Assembly: GCA_035688265.1 (NCBI GenBank) | Contig: DASSNE010000024.1 | Coordinates: 1-55,708 of the forward strand | Source: DASSBR01 sp035688265 | Lineage (GTDB): Bacteria > Pseudomonadota > Gammaproteobacteria > Natronospirales > DASSBR01 | Direction of reading: 5' to 3' | Length of the DNA stretch: 55,708 bases | Shown: positions 1-10,616 of the stretch, piece by piece | How the letters are laid out: every line of letters starts with the position of its first letter | Numbering within the stretch: position 1 is the stretch's first letter | Translations under genes and position numbers: made by a program | Notes under the pieces: model-generated | Told to the model about the DNA's origin: nothing | What the model saw: only the letters and a program-made list of their open reading frames with translations | The model's database searches: none

Positions 1-56
1 CGTGTCAGTCGCTGTTCTTCTTGCGGGGTCAGTTTAATTGCTGCGGCAACTCGCAT
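1..56 (-). CDS. Transposase N-terminus, IS630-like (cut by window edge)
   Basis: An ATG at base 56 on the reverse strand opens a frame reading MRVAAAIKLTPQEEQRLT before the window ends. Short starts of this style (basic first residues, then a Leu-Thr/Ser-Pro-Glu-Glu stretch) are typical of IS630-family transposases. An AGGA element lies about 8 nt upstream of the ATG. Only 18 codons are visible, so the family assignment rests on recollection of the N-terminal pattern and no catalytic residue can be checked. It could be another helix-turn-helix protein. Confidence 0.4.
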   Translation of the reverse strand, partial: MRVAAAIKLTPQEEQRLT

Positions 57-135
57 TTCGCTTGTCCTGTTTCGCTCCACTCTCTGACTAAGACAGAACA
101 TACGACTTTATGTTCCTTTAATTCTGTCGCAGTAC
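57..135. other. Leader of the left-edge gene with a small hairpin
   Basis: Non-coding stretch between the transposase-like start and the tandem repeat. It holds a 7-bp perfect inverted repeat, GAACATA (96-102) with TATGTTC (109-115), loop of 6. No U-rich run follows on the reverse strand, so it is not a convincing terminator for the BNR gene. It could belong to the end of the insertion element. Confidence 0.35.
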
Positions 136-157
136 ACTAGGTACTAGGTACTAGGTA

Positions 158-169
<12 letters not shown>
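136..169. repeat. Tandem repeat, 4 x ACTAGGT
   Basis: Four perfect head-to-tail copies of ACTAGGT occupy 136-163, followed by a partial copy (ACTA). The last sense codon and the TAG stop of the reverse-strand BNR gene lie inside the repeat. The unit is close to its own reverse complement (ACCTAGT), so the array can also fold. With a 7-bp unit and no spacers this is not a CRISPR. Confidence 0.85.
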
Positions 170-3277
<3,108 letters not shown>

Positions 3278-3302
3278 GATCCGACCCTCCGGATTGTTGT
3301 TG

Positions 3303-3542
3303 TCAGGTACGCCGAAGCGCCCTGTAGATGCCGAACAGGCTGATCGCCAGCCATGCCGTTTCGATCACGGCCGACGACAGGTTGAAGTAAAAGTACAGCG
3401 AAACCAGAATCAGCACCGACCCGCAGGCGTTGACCAGGGAGTAGACCAGCGATTCCGCCCGGATCCGGCCGATCTGCAGCAGGAAATACATCAGCAGCAC
3501 CAGGAAGACGCCGAGCAGCCCCAGGGCGTTGATGACGGGCAT
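3303..3542 (-). CDS. Small three-helix membrane protein, CBU_0592-like
   Basis: 79 residues with three predicted membrane helices (about 6-24, 34-53 and 56-73) and a basic C-terminal end (RALRRT). The order Gly-rich first helix, Asn-Ala-Cys-Gly before the second helix and Glu-Thr-Ala-Trp before the third recalls the small CBU_0592-type membrane family of unknown function. Its ATG overlaps the TGA of the upstream DUF3301-like gene (TGATG), so the two are translationally coupled. The BNR-protein gene starts 25 bp downstream. Function cannot be inferred. Confidence 0.7.
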   Translation of the reverse strand: MPVINALGLLGVFLVLLMYFLLQIGRIRAESLVYSLVNACGSVLILVSLYFYFNLSSAVIETAWLAISLFGIYRALRRT

Positions 3543-3916
3543 CAGTGGTAGCGCTCCGAAGGCGGCCCGAAGCTGCGGCCGGGCGGCTGGGCGCGGCCGT
3601 TGACGATGGTAAGACCCTCCGGTGTTTCCATCTGCAGCGTTTCCAGTCGGCGACCGAGCAGGATCGCGCGGCCGGGCCAGCGGTCCGCGCCATCCGCGCT
3701 GAATTCAAAATCGTAGGTGCGCCGCAGCGCTATGCGGCCGCGCGTGGTGCGGCCGAGGCCGACGCGGTGGACGGCCACCGTTTCATCGAGCAATTGCATG
3801 TTAAGTTCGCTGCAGGCCCGTCGGCAGCGGGCCAGCATTTGTTCGCGCGCCTTGAGCGTGTCGTTCCACAGCCAGCCGACCGCAACAACGATGACAATAA
3901 CCAGTATGATACCCAC
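3542..3916 (-). CDS. DUF3301 family membrane-anchored protein
   Basis: 124 residues: one N-terminal membrane helix (about 2-17), then a soluble part with the Trp-x-x-Asp-x-x-x-x-Arg-Glu pattern, an ARCRRACSELNMQLLDETVAV stretch and a RRTYDFEFSADG core, which together fit the DUF3301 family of gammaproteobacteria. The role is unknown; members are presumably bitopic inner-membrane proteins. First gene of a three-gene reverse unit. Its promoter must lie inside or very near the 5' end of the divergent MurF-like gene, because only 33 bp separate the two starts. Confidence 0.75.
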   Translation of the reverse strand: MGIILVIVIVVAVGWLWNDTLKAREQMLARCRRACSELNMQLLDETVAVHRVGLGRTTRGRIALRRTYDFEFSADGADRWPGRAILLGRRLETLQMETPEGLTIVNGRAQPPGRSFGPPSERYH

Positions 3917-3949
3917 TACGCTATTGTAACCTCATGTTCGGGTGTCTCA

Positions 3950-5335
3950 TTGCCAGTACCGGCCGCCGCACTGACAGCTCAATTTGCCGCGCAGGCGCTG
4001 GGGCTTGATCAGGCCGACTATCCACCGCTCGAATTCACCGGTATCACCAGCGACACGCGCGCCGATGTCGCCGGCAGCCTGTTCGTCGCGATCCGCGGCG
4101 AGCGGTTCGACGGCCATCAGTTCATCGAAGCTGCTGTGGCCGGCGGGGCGGCCGGTTTGCTCGTCGAGCATGGCGTCACCGTTTCAGGGTCTGCCGTGGT
4201 CTTCAAGGTCGACGATACGCTGGCGGCCTGGCGCAGCATTGCCGGCGCGTGGCGGCAGCGCTTCGACTTGCCGGTGGTCGCGATCGGCGGCTCGGTCGGC
4301 AAGACCACCACCAAGAATCTGCTGGCGGCGATGCTGCGCGCCCGGTATCGCCGGGTGCTTGCGACCGAGGGCAGCCGTAACGGCTATCTGGGCCTCGCGA
4401 TGACACTCACGGCGCTACGGCCGGCGCACGAAGCGGCAGTGATCGAAATCGGTATCGATGCGCCCGGCGCGATGGCGGCGCACGCGGAACTGGTGCGGCC
4501 GGACATGGCGCTGGTCACGGCGATAGGTGTGGAACACCTCGATGCACTCGGCGACGTCGAAACGGTCGCCGCCGAGGAGTGTCGCCTGCTCGACTGGACC
4601 GTGGCGCACGGCGGCACCGTCTTCATTCACCACAACGACGACTGGCTCCGCCCGCGCCTGACGCAGTACGCGAACGCGGACTGCGTGCGCTATGGCTTTG
4701 GCGACGATCCCGGCGGCGCCCACGTGCTGCGTGCGCGGATAGACGATCGGCAATTGATTCTTGACGGCCTCGGCCTCGAGGATGCCGCGCTCCCGCTGCC
4801 GCTGCCGGGTCGGCACAACGCACTGAACGTACTGGCGGCCGCCGCGGTGGCGCGCCGGCTGGGGCTCGGCGCTGACGACATGCGCGCAGGCCTTGAGACG
4901 TTTGAGCCGGATGCCGTCCGCTCGAGGCGGGTTGAACTGGCCGGTGGCGTGACGGTACTTGCCGATTATTACAACGCCAGCCCGCTGTCAATGCGTGCTG
5001 CGTTCGCGACGCTGGCCGAGTTTGATGCACGACGCCGGTGGCTGTGCCTGGGCGATATGCTCGAACTCGGGGCGGATGAACTCACATGGCACCGGGGTCT
5101 TGCCGAGCCTGTCATGGCGCTGGGCGTCCACGGCGTGCTGCTGTATGGCCGGCGGATGACCGTGCTGGCGGACGCGTTGCGCGAGGCCGGCTTTACCGGC
5201 GAACTGTGGAGCTTCGAAGACAAGCCGGCGTTGGCGGCGTTTCTCAAAGCGCGGCTCGCCCCCGGCGACGCGGTGCTGATCAAGGGGTCGCGCGGCATGG
5301 CCATGGAAGACGTGATGGCGCGGCTCGCTGAATGA
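3950..5335 (+). CDS. murF: Orphan MurF-like Mur ligase (UDP-MurNAc-tripeptide:D-Ala-D-Ala type)
   Basis: 461 residues from the proposed TTG start, close to the usual 450-460 of MurF, which adds D-Ala-D-Ala to UDP-MurNAc-tripeptide in the cytoplasm. The N-terminal domain carries FTGITSDTR and SLFVAIRGERFDGHQF. The ATP loop GGSVGKTT is at about residues 113-120, where most MurF have GSNGKT. GRHNALNVLAAAA, ADYYNASPLSM, GDMLELG and KGSRGMAMED follow in MurF order. Unusual are EIGIDAPGA (about 166) in place of the usual E-[LM]-G-[AM]-N and the loss of the NNEIG motif. The frame stays open upstream to 3545, but that part lies antisense to the DUF3301-like gene. TTG at 3950 gives the right distance to the SDTR motif, although no strong Shine-Dalgarno is seen. 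It stands outside any dcw cluster, next to mscL. It may be a paralogue with altered specificity. Confidence 0.75.
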   Translation: MPVPAAALTAQFAAQALGLDQADYPPLEFTGITSDTRADVAGSLFVAIRGERFDGHQFIEAAVAGGAAGLLVEHGVTVSGSAVVFKVDDTLAAWRSIAGAWRQRFDLPVVAIGGSVGKTTTKNLLAAMLRARYRRVLATEGSRNGYLGLAMTLTALRPAHEAAVIEIGIDAPGAMAAHAELVRPDMALVTAIGVEHLDALGDVETVAAEECRLLDWTVAHGGTVFIHHNDDWLRPRLTQYANADCVRYGFGDDPGGAHVLRARIDDRQLILDGLGLEDAALPLPLPGRHNALNVLAAAAVARRLGLGADDMRAGLETFEPDAVRSRRVELAGGVTVLADYYNASPLSMRAAFATLAEFDARRRWLCLGDMLELGADELTWHRGLAEPVMALGVHGVLLYGRRMTVLADALREAGFTGELWSFEDKPALAAFLKARLAPGDAVLIKGSRGMAMEDVMARLAE

Positions 5336-5366
5336 AAGCTCGAAAAACCAGGCAAGGAGCACCCTT

Positions 5367-5861
5367 ATGGACATCAACCGTACACAAACCGAGGTGAAAG
5401 GCTTCTTTCACGATTTCAGAGAATTCGCGATGCGCGGCAACGCCATCGACATGGCGGTCGGCATCGTTATCGGCACCGCGTTCGGCGCGATCAGCAAATC
5501 GCTGGTCGCCGACGTGATCATGCCGCCATTCGGGCTGCTGCTCGGCGGTCGCGATTTCTCCAAATACTTCATCGTTCTGAAGCAGGGCACGCCGCCGGGG
5601 CCTTACCATTCGATGACGGCAGCGCAGGCCGCGCACGCCGTGACCCTCAATTACGGCAGCTTTATCGGTACCATCATCACCTTTATCGTGATTTCGCTGT
5701 CGATTTTCGTGCTGCTCCGGCAGATGAACAAGCTGAAGCGCAAGCCGCAGGACGTGCCGGCGTCGCCGACAACGAAAGACTGCCCGCATTGCTGCACGAG
5801 CATCCCGATCAAGGCGAGCCGCTGTCCGGCCTGCACGTCCGAGCTGGCCGTCGATAGCTGA
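5367..5861 (+). CDS. mscL: Large-conductance mechanosensitive channel with zinc-ribbon tail
   Basis: 164 residues, longer than the usual 130-140. MscL is a homopentameric inner-membrane pore that opens under hypo-osmotic tension. The N-terminal amphipathic helix and first membrane helix (FREFAMRGNAIDMAVGIVIG, then AFGAISKSLVADVIMPP) are canonical, the second helix is at about 98-117, and the cytoplasmic helix follows. The extra C-terminus has two CxxC pairs (Cys139/Cys142 and Cys153/Cys156) forming a rubredoxin-like zinc ribbon, a variant seen in some proteobacterial MscL. The start has an AAGGAG Shine-Dalgarno 8 nt upstream. It lies 31 bp after the MurF-like gene and may be cotranscribed with it. 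Confidence 0.93.
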   Translation: MDINRTQTEVKGFFHDFREFAMRGNAIDMAVGIVIGTAFGAISKSLVADVIMPPFGLLLGGRDFSKYFIVLKQGTPPGPYHSMTAAQAAHAVTLNYGSFIGTIITFIVISLSIFVLLRQMNKLKRKPQDVPASPTTKDCPHCCTSIPIKASRCPACTSELAVDS

Positions 5862-5865
5862 AAGC

Positions 5866-5908
5866 TGTCCGCTGCGTCCGCACGATTGTCCGGTTGTTGC
5901 TGCGGACA
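5866..5908 (+). promoter_or_regulatory. Candidate upstream activator sites for the sigma-54 regulator
   Basis: An inverted repeat TGTCCG (5887-5892), N10, CGGACA (5903-5908) is preceded by direct copies TGTCCG (5866-5871) and GTCCG (5876-5880). The repeat is centred about 80 bp upstream of the -12 element of the sigma-54 promoter, the usual distance for NtrC-family enhancer sites. The likely ligand is the response regulator encoded at 10617. This is inference from position and symmetry. Confidence 0.5.
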
Positions 5909-5963
5909 CTTCGGGAAATTCACCTTAGCCGGTAATTTCAGGCGCTTGCGGCCAGCGCCAAGC

Positions 5964-5980
5964 TGGCATGGTTCTTGCTT
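5964..5980 (+). promoter_or_regulatory. Sigma-54 (-24/-12) promoter of the export/two-component operon
   Basis: TGGCATG-GTTC-TTGCTT matches the sigma-54 consensus TGGCAC-N5-TTGC. The invariant GG (5965-5966) and GC (5977-5978) are exactly 10 nt apart. It sits immediately upstream of the adaptor gene, and the fifth gene of the same unit encodes a sigma-54-interacting GAFTGA regulator, which supports function. Transcription would start near 5990. Confidence 0.75.
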
Positions 5981-5990
5981 GTCAACCGGC

Positions 5991-7304
5991 ATGAATGCTT
6001 TGAGCGATCACACCGACAATCGAACTTCCGGCATCCGCGATACTTCCGGCCAGGATCGGCAGATCGACGCGGCGCCGCAGCGCAGGCGACGGCGCTGGAT
6101 CGCGCTGGGCATCATCGTACTGCTGGCAGTCGGCGCAGCGTTGGCTTATCCGACGATGACGCGCTGGTTGAGTGCCGAACAGTCGGTACCGCGCGATCAG
6201 TTGCGTTTTTCGACAGTCAAGCGCGGCACTTTCGTACGCGACGTCAGCGCGGACGGTCGTACCGTTGCGGCGGTTCAGCCGATGCTGTACAGCTCCGCGC
6301 AAGGTACGGTGATGTACCGCGTCGAGCCGGGCGACGTGGTCAAGAAGGGGCAGGTGCTTGCAGTTGTTGCCAGTCCTGAACTCGAGAGTGAGCTCAAGCA
6401 GCAGCAGGCGAAGTACCAGAGCCTGAAGACGGCGCTCGCCCGGCAGCGAATCAGCATCCACAACCAGCAGCTTGAAAACCGGCAGCGCGTTAATTTGTCA
6501 GCCGTGAAGCTGCAGGCGGCGGAGCGCGAACTCAAGCGCTACAAGGCCGTCGTCGACGAGGGCATCGTCAGCCGCCGGGACTATGCGAAGGCTGAGGACG
6601 CCGTTTCGATCGCGCGGCTGGAACACAAGCAGGCCGTGGCCCAGGCCAAGCTGCAAAAGCAGGGCCTGGACTATGAGCTCAAGGCCAAGCAACTGGAACT
6701 GCAGCGAGAACAACTGGCGCTCGCAGACTTGCAGCGGCGTGCGGACCGGCTGACGGTACGTTCGCCAGTCGACGGGATCGTGGGCGCGCGCGAGGTCGGC
6801 CAGAACGAGGTCGTGACGCAAAACCAGCCGTTGATCCGGGTTATCGACCTGTCCGCATTCGAGATCGAAGCTCAGATTCCCGAGAGCTACGCCGACAATC
6901 TGCGCAACGGCATGGGAGCGCAAATCACCGTCGGTAGTCAGACTTACGCCGGCAAGGTGGTCTCGGTCGCGCCCGAAGTCAAGGAAGGCCAGGTGACGGC
7001 GCGCATCCGGTTCGCCGGCGAGCCGCCGAGCAATCTCAAGCAGAATCAGCAGGTCTCCGTGCGCATCGTGCTCGAATCCATCGACAACGCGCTGATGGTG
7101 CAGCGCGGCCCGTTCCTCGACAGCGGCGGCGGCCGCAACGCATATGTCATCCATGATGGCGTGTTGACGCGGCGCCCGATCAAAACCGGCGCGGTCAGCG
7201 TCAACCAGGTGCAGATACTGTCGGGCTTGCACGTCGGCGACCGCATCGTCATCTCCGATACCAGCGATTTCAACAGCGCCCCAACCGTACTTGTTCGCGA
7301 CTGA
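5991..7304 (+). CDS. Periplasmic adaptor (HlyD/MacA-like) of an ABC export system
   Basis: 437 residues. An N-terminal cytoplasmic stretch with a run of arginines (31-35) precedes a single inner-membrane helix (about 36-54). Then come a split biotinyl-lipoyl-like domain (GTVMYRVEPGDVVKKGQVLA and RLTVRSPVDGIVGAREVGQ), a long coiled-coil hairpin (about 120-250), and the beta-barrel and membrane-proximal domains (ITVGSQTYAGKVVSVAP, RRPIKTGAVS). This is the layout of MacA-like adaptors that bridge an inner-membrane ABC transporter and an outer-membrane channel. ATG 5991 is the first start that keeps the Arg-rich cytoplasmic tail; the frame is open back to 5886 but overlaps the promoter elements. 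No Shine-Dalgarno is evident. The ABC ATPase gene follows after 12 bp. No TolC-like gene is present nearby, so the outer-membrane partner must be encoded elsewhere. Confidence 0.88.
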   Translation: MNALSDHTDNRTSGIRDTSGQDRQIDAAPQRRRRRWIALGIIVLLAVGAALAYPTMTRWLSAEQSVPRDQLRFSTVKRGTFVRDVSADGRTVAAVQPMLYSSAQGTVMYRVEPGDVVKKGQVLAVVASPELESELKQQQAKYQSLKTALARQRISIHNQQLENRQRVNLSAVKLQAAERELKRYKAVVDEGIVSRRDYAKAEDAVSIARLEHKQAVAQAKLQKQGLDYELKAKQLELQREQLALADLQRRADRLTVRSPVDGIVGAREVGQNEVVTQNQPLIRVIDLSAFEIEAQIPESYADNLRNGMGAQITVGSQTYAGKVVSVAPEVKEGQVTARIRFAGEPPSNLKQNQQVSVRIVLESIDNALMVQRGPFLDSGGGRNAYVIHDGVLTRRPIKTGAVSVNQVQILSGLHVGDRIVISDTSDFNSAPTVLVRD

Positions 7305-7316
7305 AGGACTATCCAG

Positions 7317-8048
7317 ATGCTAGACATGACGCATATCAACAAGGTTTACCGCACCGATCTCGTCGAAACGCGCGCCCTCCGGGATTTCAGCCTGCACGTG
7401 GAGGAAGGCGAGTTCGTCGCCGTCACCGGCCCGTCCGGCTCCGGCAAAACGACTTTTCTGAACGTCACCGGTCTCCTGGAGACCTTTGAGCAAGGCGAGT
7501 ATCGGCTCGACGGCAAGGATGTGAGCCGCCTGAACGACAACGAACGCTCGCGTATTCGCAATGAAAAAATCGGCTTCATTTTCCAGAGCTTCAACCTGAT
7601 CCCCGATCTCGACGTTTTTGACAATGTCGACGTGCCGTTGCGCTACCGCGGCCTGCGCGCGGCGGAGCGCACCCGCCGCATTGAACAAGCGCTGGAAGTC
7701 GTCGGCCTCGCATCGCGGACGAAGCACCTGCCGTCGCAGCTTTCCGGCGGACAGCAGCAGCGCGTGGCGATTGCGCGCGCGCTGGCGGGAGAGCCGCGTC
7801 TGCTGCTGGCGGACGAGCCGACCGGCAACGTGGATTCGCTGATGGCGCGCGAGATTCTGCAGCTTATCAGCGGGATCAACGAGTCCGGTACCACTGTCGT
7901 CATGGTGACTCACGATCCGGAAATGGCGCGCTACGCGCACCGCAACGTGCACATCATGGACGGGCAGGTGACGGAATTGGAATCGGCCGACGTGCATCCG
8001 GCTACGCGGCAGCCGTCCGTCGGCGCCGCCGATGCTCGTCCCCTTTAA
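7317..8048 (+). CDS. MacB/LolD-type ABC transporter ATPase
   Basis: 243-residue ATPase with every ABC motif: Walker A GPSGSGKTT (38-46), Q-loop in FIFQSFNL, signature LSGGQQQR (142-149), Walker B RLLLADEP (161-168) and switch His199 in THD. The closest families are MacB/LolD/FtsE-like ATPases, which drive mechanotransmission-type transporters with FtsX-like permeases rather than classical channels. GAAGGA lies 8 nt before ATG 7317; an in-frame ATG at 7326 is a less likely start. The two permeases that follow would form its membrane dimer. Confidence 0.92.
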   Translation: MLDMTHINKVYRTDLVETRALRDFSLHVEEGEFVAVTGPSGSGKTTFLNVTGLLETFEQGEYRLDGKDVSRLNDNERSRIRNEKIGFIFQSFNLIPDLDVFDNVDVPLRYRGLRAAERTRRIEQALEVVGLASRTKHLPSQLSGGQQQRVAIARALAGEPRLLLADEPTGNVDSLMAREILQLISGINESGTTVVMVTHDPEMARYAHRNVHIMDGQVTELESADVHPATRQPSVGAADARPL

Positions 8049-8063
8049 GCAGCAGGTCAAGCC

Positions 8064-9392
8064 ATGTTCTTCTATAACCTCCGCCTGGCCCTGCTGAGTC
8101 TGCGCCGCAACCCCGTGCTCAGCGCGTTGATGATCGTTGCGATCGGGCTCGGCATCGGCGCCGCAATGACGATGTTTACCGTCTATTATCAAATGTCGGC
8201 CGACCCGATACCGCAAAAGAGTTCGCGCCTGTACCGCGTGCAACTGGATAACTGGGATCCGAACAAACCTTACGCGCCGCCCGACCAAGCGCCCGCCCAG
8301 GTCACTTATCGCGATGCCGTGAACTTGATGAACCTGCACCCCGGGCCGATGCAGAACGCGATGTTCAGGTCGTCTACCGTCCTGCAGCCGCCGGACGAAA
8401 CCAAGCCGCCTTTCCGCGTACGCGTGCGGGCGACGTACCGTAACTTCTTCCCGATGTTCGACACGCCGTTTGAATATGGTGGCCCGTGGGGGAAGACGGC
8501 GGACGCGCAGGCAAAACAGGTCGTCGTGCTGAGCAACGATACCAACGAGCGTCTGTTCGGCGGTGAAGACAGCGTCGGACAGCGCATCAAGTTGTATGGG
8601 CGTTACTTCGCCGTGGTCGGCGTTTTGAAGCCATGGCGGCCGACGCCGCGCTTTTACGACTTGACGTCTATGGCCTTCGCGGAACCGGACGACGTTTATG
8701 TGCCGTTGAGCCTGACAGAGCCGCTGCAAATGCAGCCCGGCGGCATCATGAGCTGTTGGAAATCCGCCGGGTCCGACTTCCAGTCGCTTCTGAATTCGGA
8801 ATGCGTCTGGCTGCAGTTCTGGGTTCAGCTGGATACGCCGGCGCAAGTGGCGGCATACAAGAATTTTCTCGACAACTATGTGCGCGAGCAGAAAAAACTG
8901 GGTCGCTTCCCGCGGCCATTGAACAACCACCTGCGCAACGTGATGCAGTGGCTGGATTACGCCAGGCAATGGCTCGGCTACGCGGGATTCGGCGCGGCGG
9001 ACAACGGCGTTCTGGTTGGCCTTGCCTTCATGTTCCTCGTCGTCTGTCTGGTTAACATGATGGGCCTGCTGCTCGCCAAGTTTCTTGGCCGCGCCGCGCA
9101 AAGCGGCGTGCGCCGCGCCCTCGGCGCCACCCGGGCGATGATCTTTTACCAACACCTGGTCGAAGTGGCGGTCATTGGTATCGGCGGCGGACTCCTTGGT
9201 CTCGGCCTGACATGGCTCGGCCTGCGCCTCGTCAGTGCGCTCTACAGAAACTACGAACGACTGACGCAGCTCGACCCGACGCTGGCCGGCATCGCCATCG
9301 GCATCGCGCTGGTATCGGCCGTTATCGCAGGCGTCTATCCGGCCTGGCGGATCTGCCGCACCAGCGTCGCGATGCACCTGAAAACGCAGTAG
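8064..9392 (+). CDS. ABC transporter permease, MacB/FtsX type (first of two)
   Basis: 442 residues with the four-helix FtsX/MacB topology: one N-terminal helix (about 20-42), a large periplasmic MacB-PCD-like domain (about 45-310), then three C-terminal helices (about 318-340, 368-392 and 405-428). The GRAAQSGVRRALGATRAMI motif before the third helix is the conserved cytoplasmic coupling loop of FtsX-like permeases. It lies 15 bp after the ATPase gene. The periplasmic domain is larger than that of its partner, so the two probably form a heterodimer. Confidence 0.9.
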   Translation: MFFYNLRLALLSLRRNPVLSALMIVAIGLGIGAAMTMFTVYYQMSADPIPQKSSRLYRVQLDNWDPNKPYAPPDQAPAQVTYRDAVNLMNLHPGPMQNAMFRSSTVLQPPDETKPPFRVRVRATYRNFFPMFDTPFEYGGPWGKTADAQAKQVVVLSNDTNERLFGGEDSVGQRIKLYGRYFAVVGVLKPWRPTPRFYDLTSMAFAEPDDVYVPLSLTEPLQMQPGGIMSCWKSAGSDFQSLLNSECVWLQFWVQLDTPAQVAAYKNFLDNYVREQKKLGRFPRPLNNHLRNVMQWLDYARQWLGYAGFGAADNGVLVGLAFMFLVVCLVNMMGLLLAKFLGRAAQSGVRRALGATRAMIFYQHLVEVAVIGIGGGLLGLGLTWLGLRLVSALYRNYERLTQLDPTLAGIAIGIALVSAVIAGVYPAWRICRTSVAMHLKTQ

Positions 9393-9408
9393 CGAGGAGG
9401 AGCACACT

Positions 9409-10605
9409 ATGAGACCGATTTTAAGCGCGCTGCTGCGCAACAAGACCGGTGCGGTGCTGGTCGTGATACAGATCGCAATCACTCTGGCCATCGTTGCCAA
9501 CGCCCTTTTTATCGTCAATCAGAGGCTGGCGCTGATCGGTCGGCCGACCGGCATGGATGCAGCGAATATCTTTTCCTTTTTCAGTTTCGGATTTACGCCG
9601 GACTATAAAGCCGTACCCACGATCCGGCAGGACTTGCGAATGCTGCGGGAGACGCCCGGCGTAGTGGATGCCACGCCCATTAATCTGATTCCGATGACCA
9701 GCAGCGGCAGTAACTCGGGTTTGAGCCTGGAGCGCGGTGAGAACGTCCCTGTCGCCGTTACCGGCCTCTATGAGGTGGACGAACACGGGCTGAACGCACT
9801 GGGGCTCAAGCTGATAGCGGGCCGCAATTTCACCCACGAGGAAGTCGACTATGTCGATCCCGAAAAGGACTACACGCCGCCGATCATTATCGTCACACAA
9901 AGCTTGGCTAAAGAGCTATTTCCGGGCGGCGACGCGTTGGGCAAAACAGTCTACTGGAACGGCAAGGAGTCATCACGGATCATCGGTATCGTCCAGCGTT
10001 TTTATGGCAGCAAATACTCCGGCAAGATCGGCTGGAGCGCGTTGTTGCCGGTCGTATCGACCGGCAACCGAACCGGCTACATTGTGCGGACACAGCCCGG
10101 GTCCCGAGACCGCTTGATGCCGAAGATCGAAAAGAAGCTGAGCGAGAGTAACCGTGACCGGACTATCTTCGGTTTGAATTCGATGGCAAAAACGGTTTCG
10201 GAATTCTACCGCCGAGATCGCGCCATGGCTGTCATTCTAACGATCGTCATCGTCCTGTTGGTCGCCGTCACCGCGCTCGGCATCTTTGGCCTCGCAGTAT
10301 TCAACGTGAACCGGCGTCGCAAGCAGATTGGCACTCGGCGCGCGCTGGGCGCGCGCAAGCTGGATATAATTAACTACTTTATGATCGAGAGTTGGCTGAT
10401 GACAACGATCGGCGTCGTCGTAGGTAGCGCCCTGGCGGTCGCGCTGAATTACTGGCTGGCAATGAATTATTCGATTCCGCGCCTGGCTTGGTACTATGTC
10501 CCCGCCGGCATTGGCTTGTTATGGGCGCTGGGCGCGGTGGCGGTGCTGATGCCTGCCTTGCGCGCGGCCTCGATTCCGCCGGCGGTGGCTACCCGTACCG
10601 TGTAA
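9409..10605 (+). CDS. ABC transporter permease, MacB/FtsX type (second of two)
   Basis: 398 residues with the same fold as the preceding permease: an N-terminal helix (about 15-38), a periplasmic domain with SLAKELFPGGDALGKTVYW, and three C-terminal helices (about 276-302, 325-348 and 362-385) around the RRRKQIGTRRALGARKLDI coupling loop. The start has a GAGGAG Shine-Dalgarno. Two different permease genes next to one ATPase point to a heteromeric MacB-like exporter. The substrate cannot be read from sequence; peptides, lipids and antibiotics are all exported by relatives. Confidence 0.9.
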   Translation: MRPILSALLRNKTGAVLVVIQIAITLAIVANALFIVNQRLALIGRPTGMDAANIFSFFSFGFTPDYKAVPTIRQDLRMLRETPGVVDATPINLIPMTSSGSNSGLSLERGENVPVAVTGLYEVDEHGLNALGLKLIAGRNFTHEEVDYVDPEKDYTPPIIIVTQSLAKELFPGGDALGKTVYWNGKESSRIIGIVQRFYGSKYSGKIGWSALLPVVSTGNRTGYIVRTQPGSRDRLMPKIEKKLSESNRDRTIFGLNSMAKTVSEFYRRDRAMAVILTIVIVLLVAVTALGIFGLAVFNVNRRRKQIGTRRALGARKLDIINYFMIESWLMTTIGVVVGSALAVALNYWLAMNYSIPRLAWYYVPAGIGLLWALGAVAVLMPALRAASIPPAVATRTV

Positions 10606-10616
10606 AGCGAAATCAC

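Noticed and set aside
3545..3949. Upstream extension of the MurF-like frame
   Set aside because: It runs antisense through the DUF3301-like gene and has no family similarity; the conserved N-terminus fits a TTG start at 3950.
7320..9518. 732-codon reverse frame opposite the ABC genes
   Set aside because: The forward frames carry all ABC ATPase and permease motifs; the reverse product has no recognisable domain and is a GC-rich shadow.
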